NCBI GenBank assembly: GCA_014376325.1
Contig: JACMRP010000163.1
Location: 1-7,751 of the forward strand
Length of the DNA: 7,751 nucleotides
Source: Pseudobdellovibrionaceae bacterium
GTDB taxonomy: Bacteria; Bdellovibrionota; Bdellovibrionia; Bdellovibrionales; Bdellovibrionaceae
Direction: 5' to 3'
Part shown: one piece after another, positions 1-6,024 of the stretch
How the letters are laid out: each line of letters starts with the position of its first letter
How positions within the stretch are numbered: position 1 is the first letter of the stretch
Notes under the pieces: model-generated
Told to the model about the DNA's origin: nothing
Seen by the model: only the letters and a program-made list of their open reading frames with translations
Databases searched by the model: none
Translations under genes and position numbers: made by a program

Positions 1-260
1 ATTCCTACGGGCAAGAAGAAGCCGTGCCTGCCCCTGCACCTGCAGCGGGTGCAGCAAAACCCAAAGCTAAAGGTACGCGCACTCAACGTTTAAACTTTGA
101 AGATGAGTTGGTTGAAGGATCGACCCAGAAGCCAGAATTATTTTATTTATTTCAGAAGAAGAATTTCAACTACAAAAGACTGATCAAATTAAGGGAAAAT
201 TTCAAACCTGAAATGAGAAAAACTTCTGAAGACATTCAGCGTATCCGGGGTGGCACTTGA
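1..260 (+). CDS. C-terminal part of an unrecognised protein upstream of gltG-like gene (5' end outside window)
   Basis: The frame is open from the window edge (first full codon at base 3) to the TGA at 258-260, giving about 85 visible residues; the true start lies upstream. A GTG at 24 could be read as a start, but the frame continues upstream of it and there is no convincing ribosome site, so I treat the gene as truncated by the window. The visible part is an Ala/Pro/Lys-rich linker followed by a charged, probably helical tail with a distinctive order: FEDELVEG, then PELFYLFQKK, then RLIKLRENF and PEM. There is no membrane segment in the visible part. The tail is noticeably more AT-rich than the next gene. 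The stop overlaps the next start by four bases (TTGA), so the two are translationally coupled and this protein probably works with the FHA-TonB-like protein. I do not recognise the family with confidence; a Glt/Agl-associated protein is an inference from position only. Confidence 0.75.
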   Translation, partial: SYGQEEAVPAPAPAAGAAKPKAKGTRTQRLNFEDELVEGSTQKPELFYLFQKKNFNYKRLIKLRENFKPEMRKTSEDIQRIRGGT

Positions 261-2443
261 AATCTCCAGTCATATTGAGAGTTTTTAAAGGGAATCAACT
301 GGTCGAAGTAAAACAATTCGATCTTGATCAAATCGTCATCGGGCGCAAGGCCGACGTGGGTTTAGATCTCGATGCCGAAGAGGTTTCGACGATTCACTGT
401 ATGATCGAACTCCGCGATGGCGGATACTATATTTGCGATCTTGGTTCCGCGACCGGAACATTCATCAATGGTAACTCCACACTGGACTCACCTTTAAGTT
501 CTGGTGACGATATCGGAGTTGGACCTTTCCGTATCAGTTTCTTTGTCGGAGTTCCGAAGCCAAAGGCGACCCCTCCAGGACAAATTTCTGAAGACACAAC
601 TCCGAATGCTGCGCCACCAGCGGCGGCACCGGTCATGGCGGCAGTTGCCGCGGTCTCGATACCTGCGACAATGCCGAATATTGTGAACCCTGGCATTCCG
701 TCCGCGACCCCGGCCTCGGTTCAGCAAAAGGCCGAGCCAAAAGTTGAGCCGAAGGCCGAACCAAAATTCGTGCCGATTCCGGAAGTAAAACACGAAGAGC
801 CAAAGATCGACGCGAAGCCAAAAATCGCGACCGTCGCGGTAACTCCTGCGGGCAGAGTCGACGTATCGCGTGGGCCGGCGAAAGCGACCGTCTATTCAAA
901 AAATAAAAGTCCGAAGACCTTTGCCCCGGTAAGTGAAGTTCGCGATTTACGCGATCACATCCGCCCAGGAAAAGGAAACGTTGTCGAAGTTTTAGTAAGT
1001 TGGAAAGAGCGCGTTCTTACCACTTACCATTACAAAACCCCGGGCATCGTCCGCTTGGGCCCCGGCGAAAAATACGACATCAATATGCCAGAAGGCATAT
1101 GCCCCACTGGATGGCCGTTAGTCGAAGTGGGTCCAGAGACTCGTATTGCAGTTACCAACGAAATGAAAGTTGAGTTGCTGACGGAAAACGGACGTAAGAA
1201 CGTCGAAGACTTGCTTCGTTCGGGAAAAGCGCAACGATCTGGAAATTCATTGACCATTAAGATGGATCAGAATGAGTTGTATTTTATTTCGCTTCCGTAC
1301 AGTGATTTACAGCTTTACGTGCGCTTCGTTCCGCAACCACCGATCGTTCCGATTGCTCCGGTCCTACTGAGCAGCTCAGAATTAACCGGTTTGGTTATGT
1401 CCTTTATTTTAGTGGCTCTCTTAGCTCTGTATATCTCTGCAACGTCACCGACAATGCAGGAAGATGAAAAGAAGGAAGAGATCGTGGCGCAGGTGGTTTT
1501 CAACAAACCAAAACCGACGCCGGTTCCGCAAGAAAAAATTGTTCAGGAAAAACCTGAAGCGACGCCGACTCCGGCACCGCCGAAGCCAACGCCAACTCCG
1601 AAACAAGTGAAGCTTGCGGACACTCAAAAAGAAGCCGTTTCAAAAGGCAAAACTACGAACGTTGCCGCAAAGTCTGCGAACTCGAAAGCCGGCCAAGCTT
1701 CCGAAGTGGCACCAAAGCCAGATTCGAAAGACAAACCAAAGAAGTTTACTTCGACGGTTAAAAAAGGCGGAGCGATCAAGCAGGGCGAAACTGCTGGCGC
1801 AAATGCGCAAAGCAAAGACGTATCAAAAATGGGATTGTTCTCGGCACTTGGTTCAGGCGGAATGCGTAAGAATCTCGACAAAGCTTATCAAGGGCAGGGC
1901 GATATTCTCGGCATGGCAGGCAAAGCTACGGGCGCCGCAGGATTTAATGAAGACCGGGCAGGCGATGACATCGGCGGAAAATTCAAAGACGTCGGCGCGG
2001 GCGGTAAAGGCACGGCCACGCAAGGCATTGCCGGTATCGGAACAAAAGGCCGCGGAACCGGTTACGGAACGGGCGATGGATTGGGTGATAAAAACTCGGT
2101 CGCGATTGAACCGGGCGGAGCCGAAGAAGATTTTGTCGGAACAATTGACCGTGAAGCCGTTCGTCGGGTGATCCGCGCGGGACTTCGCGAAATTCGTGGT
2201 TGTTACGAGCGTGAGCTGAATAAGCTCAACAAGACTCAGAAGCTTGAAGGTAAAGTGGTGATCCGTTGGAAGATCATCGAACACGGTAAGGCCGTGGGTG
2301 CTAGTGTCGCAAGCTCGACGCTCGGTAACCGCGCTGTTGAAAATTGTGTAAGAGATCGTTTGGCAACGTGGAGATTCCCAGAGCCACCAACTGGGACAGA
2401 AGCAGACGTCAACTATCCGTTTTACTTTAGAGCAGATAATTAA
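257..2443 (+). CDS. gltG: FHA domain / AgmX-TonB-like C-terminal domain protein, GltG-like gliding-motor component
   Basis: This 728-residue inner-membrane protein likely links a proton-driven motor to the periplasm. Visible order: FHA domain at about 6-97 with the phosphothreonine-binding pattern (IGR 28-30, S44, H47, DLGS 61-64, GTFING 67-72); Ala/Pro linker with AEPK-type repeats at about 100-225; an unassigned folded segment at about 240-362; one transmembrane helix at about 376-396; a Pro-Thr-Pro/Lys-rich stretch at 415-450 typical of TonB-type periplasm spanners; a Gly-rich linker at about 535-625; and a C-terminal AgmX/PglI-type TonB-like domain at about 628-725 with C649 (GCYE) and C697 (ENCV) and the W-R-F-P ending. 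FHA in the cytoplasm and a TonB-like domain in the periplasm match Myxococcus GltG as known from the literature. The TTG start at 257 overlaps the previous stop; no ATG precedes the FHA core, and a GGGGTGG lies just upstream. The AglR/TolQ and ExbD genes downstream support a motor role. The gltG name rests on architecture; other AgmX-family proteins are possible. Confidence 0.85.
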   Translation: MKSPVILRVFKGNQLVEVKQFDLDQIVIGRKADVGLDLDAEEVSTIHCMIELRDGGYYICDLGSATGTFINGNSTLDSPLSSGDDIGVGPFRISFFVGVPKPKATPPGQISEDTTPNAAPPAAAPVMAAVAAVSIPATMPNIVNPGIPSATPASVQQKAEPKVEPKAEPKFVPIPEVKHEEPKIDAKPKIATVAVTPAGRVDVSRGPAKATVYSKNKSPKTFAPVSEVRDLRDHIRPGKGNVVEVLVSWKERVLTTYHYKTPGIVRLGPGEKYDINMPEGICPTGWPLVEVGPETRIAVTNEMKVELLTENGRKNVEDLLRSGKAQRSGNSLTIKMDQNELYFISLPYSDLQLYVRFVPQPPIVPIAPVLLSSSELTGLVMSFILVALLALYISATSPTMQEDEKKEEIVAQVVFNKPKPTPVPQEKIVQEKPEATPTPAPPKPTPTPKQVKLADTQKEAVSKGKTTNVAAKSANSKAGQASEVAPKPDSKDKPKKFTSTVKKGGAIKQGETAGANAQSKDVSKMGLFSALGSGGMRKNLDKAYQGQGDILGMAGKATGAAGFNEDRAGDDIGGKFKDVGAGGKGTATQGIAGIGTKGRGTGYGTGDGLGDKNSVAIEPGGAEEDFVGTIDREAVRRVIRAGLREIRGCYERELNKLNKTQKLEGKVVIRWKIIEHGKAVGASVASSTLGNRAVENCVRDRLATWRFPEPPTGTEADVNYPFYFRADN
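728..766 (+). repeat. In-frame AEPK/VEPK tandem repeat in the FHA-protein linker
   Basis: Three imperfect 12-base units encode AEPK, VEPK and AEPK (residues 159-170), within a longer Lys/Pro/Glu-rich linker. The units differ at synonymous positions, so the repeat is selected at protein level rather than being a recent DNA duplication. Such linkers are extended and flexible; here the linker lies on the cytoplasmic side, between the FHA domain and the next folded segment. Confidence 0.7.
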
Positions 2444-2463
2444 TTTTAATTTGGTAATTCTTT

Positions 2464-2470
2464 AAGGAGG
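2464..2470 (+). promoter_or_regulatory. Strong Shine-Dalgarno AAGGAGG fixing the GTG start of the TolQ-like gene
   Basis: A full AAGGAGG lies six bases before GTG at 2477. It decides for the GTG start over the ATG at 2498. It is the best ribosome site in the window, so the channel subunit may be translated more strongly than its neighbours, in line with the excess of ExbB/TolQ over ExbD/TolR subunits known from these motors. The rest of the 33-base gap (2444-2476) is AT-rich, without a hairpin. Confidence 0.85.
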
Positions 2471-2476
2471 AAAGTC

Positions 2477-3187
2477 GTGAACCCTACAGCTACACCCATG
2501 GATGCAGCAACCGCTGCCGCAATGCAGGCAATGACTGCAAATGATAATATGAATTTCATACAACGCGCGTTCGTCGAAGGCGGATTCGTCATGTACGTCA
2601 TCGCCTTGATCGGGATCATTACGGTCTTCATCATCGTCGAGCGTATGTTAAAACTGAAAGCAATGTCGGTGGACAAAAAAGAATTCACCGATCAAGTTTT
2701 CCGCATGGTGGTTGGTGGCGATCTTCGCCAGGCAATTTCTTATTGCGACGCTCGTCCGGCTCCGCTGACGAATGTGGTAAAAGCGGGATTGGTGCAAGCC
2801 ATGAACAAACGTCCCGATGAAGAAATTCAAGTGGCGATGGATGCGGCCGTTATGCGCGAAATGCCGAAGGTCGAAGGATTTTCAGCGTTCCTTGCGGTGA
2901 ACGGTAATATTTCGGTATTGGCGGGTCTACTCGGAACGATCATCGGTATGATCGGTTCATTCCGCGCGGTATCTGCTGCGGATCCAGCGACGAAAGCGCA
3001 AAAACTTTCCGAAGGTATTTCGCATGCCTTGAATTGTACCGCATTTGGTCTGGGCGTTGCCCTGCTAGCGATCATTTCATACGGTATTTTCCAGCATCAA
3101 ATTCAGAAAACTGAAAATGAAGTTGTCGAAACCAGCATGAGTTTGTTGAATCTAGTAGTAGCTAACAGAGACAAAATTAAAGACTAA
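2477..3187 (+). CDS. aglR: MotA/TolQ/ExbB-family proton channel subunit (AglR-like)
   Basis: At 236 residues this has the usual TolQ/ExbB length and layout. The first membrane helix lies at about 35-54, followed by a cytoplasmic domain at about 55-134 (IVERMLKLKAM, then a region with the family's basic/acidic pattern). The second helix is at about 136-160 and contains GLLGT (150-154). The third is at about 184-205 and contains ALNCTAFGLGVALLA. T154 and T188 correspond to the conserved channel threonines of ExbB/TolQ. The family forms a pentameric proton channel around a dimer of ExbD/TolR. The gene follows the FHA-TonB-like gene and precedes two ExbD/TolR genes, the set known as AglRQS in Myxococcus gliding, where it powers motility. 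Calling it aglR rather than tolQ or exbB rests on this linkage. The GTG start is set by the AAGGAGG six bases upstream. Confidence 0.9.
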   Translation: MNPTATPMDAATAAAMQAMTANDNMNFIQRAFVEGGFVMYVIALIGIITVFIIVERMLKLKAMSVDKKEFTDQVFRMVVGGDLRQAISYCDARPAPLTNVVKAGLVQAMNKRPDEEIQVAMDAAVMREMPKVEGFSAFLAVNGNISVLAGLLGTIIGMIGSFRAVSAADPATKAQKLSEGISHALNCTAFGLGVALLAIISYGIFQHQIQKTENEVVETSMSLLNLVVANRDKIKD

Positions 3188-3198
3188 ATCTTTAAGTT

Positions 3199-3202
3199 GA
3201 GG
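3199..3202 (+). promoter_or_regulatory. Shine-Dalgarno GAGG for the first ExbD/TolR gene
   Basis: GAGG within TTGAGGAT lies eight bases before ATG 3211, in the 23-base gap after the channel gene. It supports the ATG as the start and independent re-initiation. Confidence 0.65.
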
Positions 3203-3210
3203 ATGAATTC

Positions 3211-3684
3211 ATGGCACACGTAGAAAGTGGCGGCAAGCGAGGACGAAACAGGAACGTAGAGTTAAATCTAGTTCCCGTGATCGACTTGATGAGCGTACTG
3301 ATTACATTCTTGCTGATCACCGCCGTCTGGAATCAAGTAAATATGATGCAGATCGGGAGTTCGCTTTACGGTAAGCAGTTAGATGATCAGAAGCCGACGC
3401 CTCCTCCGAAATCGGACGTCGTCTTAAAAATCGATATCAAAGAGGTTGGCTATATCCTGACCGTAGGTAAGCAGGTCATTTCTTTGCCGTTACAAAATGG
3501 CGAGTTCGACAATGCAGGCCTGATGGCGCAACTTCAGCGAGTAAAGCAGCTGTATCCGGAAAAAACGGATGTAGTCGTTTCGATGTCTGATGAACTGGCC
3601 TACGAGAAACTCATCGGCGGAATGGATAGCTGTTTACAATCCGGCTTCCCAGCGATCTCCGTGGCGACTGGAGCGCCTCAATAA
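3211..3684 (+). CDS. ExbD/TolR-family motor protein, first copy (AglQ-like by position)
   Basis: The product has 157 residues. A basic cytoplasmic N-terminus (KRGRNRN) leads into one membrane helix at about 18-39 (LNLVPVIDLMSVLITFLLI). D25 occupies the place of the essential proton-carrying aspartate of ExbD/TolR. A short Pro-rich stretch (PTPPPK, about 62-67) leads to the periplasmic domain at about 68-153, whose end (VVVSMSDELAYEKLIGGMD) resembles the ExbD/TolR dimerisation domain with its V-x-x-x-x-D pattern. The protein should sit inside the TolQ-like channel and turn proton flow into movement of the periplasmic partner. It is the direct downstream neighbour of the channel gene and lies one base before the next ExbD/TolR gene, so the two are probably made together. 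In Myxococcus the order is aglR-aglQ-aglS, so this is the aglQ position; the sequence alone does not let me tell AglQ from AglS. Confidence 0.88.
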   Translation: MAHVESGGKRGRNRNVELNLVPVIDLMSVLITFLLITAVWNQVNMMQIGSSLYGKQLDDQKPTPPPKSDVVLKIDIKEVGYILTVGKQVISLPLQNGEFDNAGLMAQLQRVKQLYPEKTDVVVSMSDELAYEKLIGGMDSCLQSGFPAISVATGAPQ

Positions 3685-3685
3685 T

Positions 3686-4273
3686 ATGGCAATATTTAGA
3701 CCCGGTGAAAGACACCGATATCACAATATTTTGAGCAAAAGAAAAGGCAAACGCGGAGTTACCGCGATGTTATCACTGACGGCGATGGTGGATATGTTCA
3801 CCGTGCTCGTGATCTTCCTTTTGCAAAATTACAACTCTACCGGCGAAATTCTCTACATTCCAAAAGAAGTCGTTTTGCCAAAGGCTTCGATGGTCAAAGA
3901 ACTAAAGCCTGCTTACGTCGTCACAATTTCTAGTAAAGAGATTCTAGTCGACAAGCTTCAAGTGGCAACCTTCGACGAAGTGAAGGGACAGCAAGAGTGG
4001 ATGATTCAGAAACTCTTTGACGTCCTCAAAGCGGGCTTGGACCAAAAACGTGCAGAAACTGAAGCGGGTCTGAAAAATAAATTTCAGAACGTCGTCAACA
4101 ATGCTCGTGGTCAAGAGGAGAAGGATCCTAACGCTTGGAGAAAAATCACCATCCAGTCTGACAAAGATGTGGATTTCTTGACCGTGAAAAAAGTCATGTT
4201 TACAGTAGTTGAAGCTGGCGCCGGCGAAATTAATTTTGCCGTCATGAAGCGTCCTGCCGAAGCCGCCAAGTAA
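3686..4273 (+). CDS. ExbD/TolR-family motor protein, second copy with enlarged periplasmic domain (AglS-like by position)
   Basis: The start is ATG 3686, two codons' width after the previous gene's end; it gives 195 residues. Open frame continues upstream to 3590, but that would overlap the previous gene by about 95 bases and add a non-conserved leader, so I reject it. A very basic N-terminus (residues 9-24) precedes a membrane helix at about 28-48 (LSLTAMVDMFTVLVIFLLQ) with the key aspartate D36. A family-like LP motif follows (VVLPKAS, 62-68). The periplasmic C-terminus ends in a TolR-like segment at about 154-187 (ITIQSDKDVDFLTVKKVM, then EINFAVM). Between them is a charged, probably helical insertion at about 105-152, which makes the protein longer than the usual roughly 140 residues. 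No good ribosome site is seen (GGAG at 3670-3673 is too far), so translation is likely coupled to the gene before. It should form part of the same motor as its neighbours. Confidence 0.87.
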   Translation: MAIFRPGERHRYHNILSKRKGKRGVTAMLSLTAMVDMFTVLVIFLLQNYNSTGEILYIPKEVVLPKASMVKELKPAYVVTISSKEILVDKLQVATFDEVKGQQEWMIQKLFDVLKAGLDQKRAETEAGLKNKFQNVVNNARGQEEKDPNAWRKITIQSDKDVDFLTVKKVMFTVVEAGAGEINFAVMKRPAEAAK

Positions 4274-4274
4274 A

Positions 4275-4294
4275 AGGCGGTTTCAACACCGCTT
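4275..4294 (+). other. Short hairpin between the motor genes and the lpt genes
   Basis: AGGCGGT (4275-4281) can pair with ACCGCTT (4288-4294) around a six-base loop, with one G-T pair. It begins two bases after the stop of the second ExbD/TolR gene, in the only sizeable gap (4274-4325). No run of T follows, only TTCTT-like sequence, so a full intrinsic terminator is unlikely; partial termination or 3'-end protection is possible. I see no convincing promoter in the rest of the gap. Confidence 0.35.
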
Positions 4295-4325
4295 CTTACT
4301 GCACGCGACTGGGTGATGGCCGAAT

Positions 4326-5294
4326 ATGAAAAACCTGAAAAATATTTTGTTCTTGTCCTTATTGGTTTTTCTGTTCGTTGAAGTTTTAATTATATTTCCG
4401 AATCGTCTAGAGCATAAAGAAGAAGAGCGCGCTTCAAAGGCCACCGCCACCGCGCCAAAATCAAATCAGCCTGAACAAAAAATGAACGGACTTCATTACG
4501 TCGAAACCCAAGAACAGGGCGGGCGTGACTGGGAATTTTTCGCCGAAGCCGCAGAAGGCAGTATCGGAACGGCGGCGTTTGATTTAAAGAACGTGCGCGT
4601 GCTTTTTTATAACAAAGAAAAAGTCAGCTTTACGGTGACCGGCGATCGCGGAAGCATCGACGGCAAATCGAAGGACTTACGCATTCGCGGAAACGTCGTC
4701 ACCAAGTCCGAAAATGGTTACACTTTTAAAACCCCATCAATTTTTTACAGCTCAAAAAATCGCCAAATACTAAGCCCGGAAAAAGTAAACATGATGGGCC
4801 CCGCCGATGAGCTTGGCGAAGGGTTTGAATTGAACGGCCGAAATATGTTGGTCACGGTCGACGACGACCTTATGAGCATCCGCGAAAGTGTCCGCGGTTC
4901 GAAAAAATTCAAAGACGGCAAAGCTTTTCAGATCTCGAGTGAAAAGGCCGAATTTTCAGGCAAGTCGCGTCAGGCAAAATTCATCGACCGTGTGGAAATG
5001 AAGTACGGCACTCTGAAGCTGCAAGGCCCCGTCGCGACGTTCCATTACCGGGGCAATTCCAGCTTGATCAATTATGTGCAAATGCAGGGCGGAATTAAAG
5101 TCAGCGACGTCGATAAAGTCGCGACTGCCGACACGGTGAACTTGGATCTTTTAAAAAATATGTTTACGTTTCGCGGTCGCCCAAAAGTGATTCAAAACAA
5201 TGATGAGCTTTCGGGTGAAGAAATCGTCTTTCTTGAAGGCGGAAAAAAGGTTAAGGTAGAAAAAGTCCGCGCACAGATGGAAAAAAAAGAATGA
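4326..5294 (+). CDS. lptC: LptC-like LPS export protein with a C-terminal LptA/OstA-like segment
   Basis: LptC anchors the periplasmic bridge that carries lipopolysaccharide from the LptBFG transporter to LptA and LptD. The 322-residue product has an uncleaved N-terminal helix at about 6-24 and a polar linker at about 28-50. An LptC-like beta-rich domain follows at about 53-185, with [20 protein letters not shown] near 118-137 and [10 protein letters not shown] near 150-159. The remaining roughly 130 residues look LptA-like: [12 protein letters not shown] (201-212), [18 protein letters not shown] (217-234), [11 protein letters not shown] (250-260), [10 protein letters not shown] (266-275), [19 protein letters not shown] (282-300) and a closing KVEKVRAQ. 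E. coli LptC has about 191 residues and LptA about 185, so this looks like both joined. An in-frame TGA at 4314 rules out an earlier start. The gene overlaps lptB by four bases and sits where lptC-lptA precede lptB-rpoN in other bacteria. LptC is well supported; the LptA part is my reading of motif patterns. Confidence 0.85.
   Translation: MKNLKNILFLSLLVFLFVEVLIIFPNRLEHKEEERASKATATAPKSNQPEQKMNGLHYVETQEQGGRDWEFFAEAAEGSIGTAAFDLKNVRVLFYNKEKVSFTVTGDRGSIDGKSKDLRIRGNVVTKSENGYTFKTPSIFYSSKNRQILSPEKVNMMGPADELGEGFELNGRNMLVTVDDDLMSIRESVRGSKKFKDGKAFQISSEKAEFSGKSRQAKFIDRVEMKYGTLKLQGPVATFHYRGNSSLINYVQMQGGIKVSDVDKVATADTVNLDLLKNMFTFRGRPKVIQNNDELSGEEIVFLEGGKKVKVEKVRAQMEKKE
5281..5288 (+). other. A8 homopolymer at the lptC/lptB junction
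   Basis: Eight A bases lie in the last codons of the lptC-like gene, three bases before the lptB start. In the reading frame this gives the slippery pattern A-AAA-AAA, and a -1 shift here would run into the lptB frame through its ATG. It may simply be a run of lysine codons. It leaves lptB without a clear Shine-Dalgarno sequence. Confidence 0.4.
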
Positions 5295-6013
5295 GCTACC
5301 TGCAAATCAAAGACATTTCTAAAGCTTACAAAAAGCGACAAGTCGTCGATGCGGTTTCTTTTTCGGTCGAATCAGGTCAGGTCGTCGGACTACTTGGCCC
5401 CAATGGCGCCGGAAAGACGACATCGTTTTACATGGTGGTGGGTCTAGTCCAGCCGGACAGCGGCGACATCGAACTCGACGATCAAAAAATTACGAATCAA
5501 CCGATGTACAAACGATCTCGCGTAGGACTTAGTTACCTTGCGCAGGAACCCAGCATCTTTCGTAAGTTAACCGTTACGGACAACATAATCGTCGCCTTAG
5601 AAGCGCATGGCTATAGCGGTCCGAAACGGTCTGAGAAGCTCGAAGCTTTGCTGAACGATTTCCGAATTACGCATATTCGGGACAGCTACGGGTATTCGTT
5701 ATCTGGGGGCGAACGCCGGCGTGTCGAAATCGCGCGCGCTCTAGCGGGGGCTCCGAAATTTTTGCTCCTCGATGAACCCTTTGCGGGGATTGATCCGATC
5801 GCGGTTGCGGACATTCAGAATATCATCCGCGACCTTAAGGCCAAAGGTATAGGAGTTTTGATCACGGATCATAACGTGCGTGAGACTCTGGGCATTTGCG
5901 ATTATGCTTATATCTTGAAGGATGGAAAGATCCAGGTCAGTGGAAGCGCTGACGAAATAGCGAACTCGGAAATCGCCCGCAAGAACTATTTGGGCGAGAA
6001 CTTTAGACTTTAG
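5291..6013 (+). CDS. lptB: LPS export ABC transporter ATP-binding protein LptB
   Basis: LptB is the cytoplasmic ATPase that drives LptFG to extract lipopolysaccharide from the inner membrane. The 240-residue product has the normal length and all ATPase motifs: Walker A GPNGAGKT (36-43), Q-loop Q85, signature LSGGE (137-141), Walker B FLLLDEP (157-163) with catalytic E162, and the switch histidine H194 in TDHN. The [15 protein letters not shown] stretch (81-95) and the C-terminal YLGENFRL are typical of LptB rather than of other ABC ATPases. The ATG overlaps the stop of the lptC-like gene (ATGA), so translation is coupled and output is matched to the bridge protein. lptF and lptG are not in the window. 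The order lptC/A-lptB-rpoN is the conserved one. Confidence 0.97.
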   Translation: MSYLQIKDISKAYKKRQVVDAVSFSVESGQVVGLLGPNGAGKTTSFYMVVGLVQPDSGDIELDDQKITNQPMYKRSRVGLSYLAQEPSIFRKLTVTDNIIVALEAHGYSGPKRSEKLEALLNDFRITHIRDSYGYSLSGGERRRVEIARALAGAPKFLLLDEPFAGIDPIAVADIQNIIRDLKAKGIGVLITDHNVRETLGICDYAYILKDGKIQVSGSADEIANSEIARKNYLGENFRL

Positions 6014-6016
6014 GAG
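6012..6016 (+). promoter_or_regulatory. Shine-Dalgarno AGGAG fixing the GTG start of rpoN
   Basis: AGGAG overlaps the lptB stop codon and lies eight bases before GTG 6025. It selects GTG over the in-frame ATG at 6043, and including those six extra residues keeps the start of sigma-54 region I complete. Confidence 0.8.
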
Positions 6017-6024
6017 ATTCACTA

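Noticed and set aside
251..266. TGGCAC as a possible sigma-54 -24 element before the gltG-like gene
   Set aside because: There is no GC at the -12 position at the required spacing, and the site lies inside the end of the preceding gene.
1088..1110. Near-palindrome CCAG..GGCATATGCC..CTGG
   Set aside because: It is inside conserved coding sequence of the gltG-like gene; a single symmetrical site with no second copy is not enough for an operator call.
1614..2171. A 185-codon open frame on the + strand inside the FHA-TonB-like gene
   Set aside because: It lies fully within the gltG-like gene, is a low-complexity Lys/Arg/Ser-rich translation with no domain pattern and no ribosome site. It is a shadow of the repetitive Gly/Lys/Ala codons.
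1853..2284. A 143-codon open frame on the - strand
   Set aside because: It is antisense to the Gly-rich linker and C-terminal domain of the gltG-like gene, with no recognisable motifs or ribosome site; it is explained by codon bias.
3590..3685. Upstream extension of the second ExbD/TolR gene to an ATG at 3590
   Set aside because: It would overlap the first ExbD/TolR gene by about 95 bases and add a leader without family similarity; ATG 3686 directly after the stop gives the normal ExbD/TolR N-terminus.
4275..4300. Rho-independent terminator after the motor genes
   Set aside because: The stem is only seven base pairs with one G-T pair and lacks a following T run, so I list it only as a hairpin.
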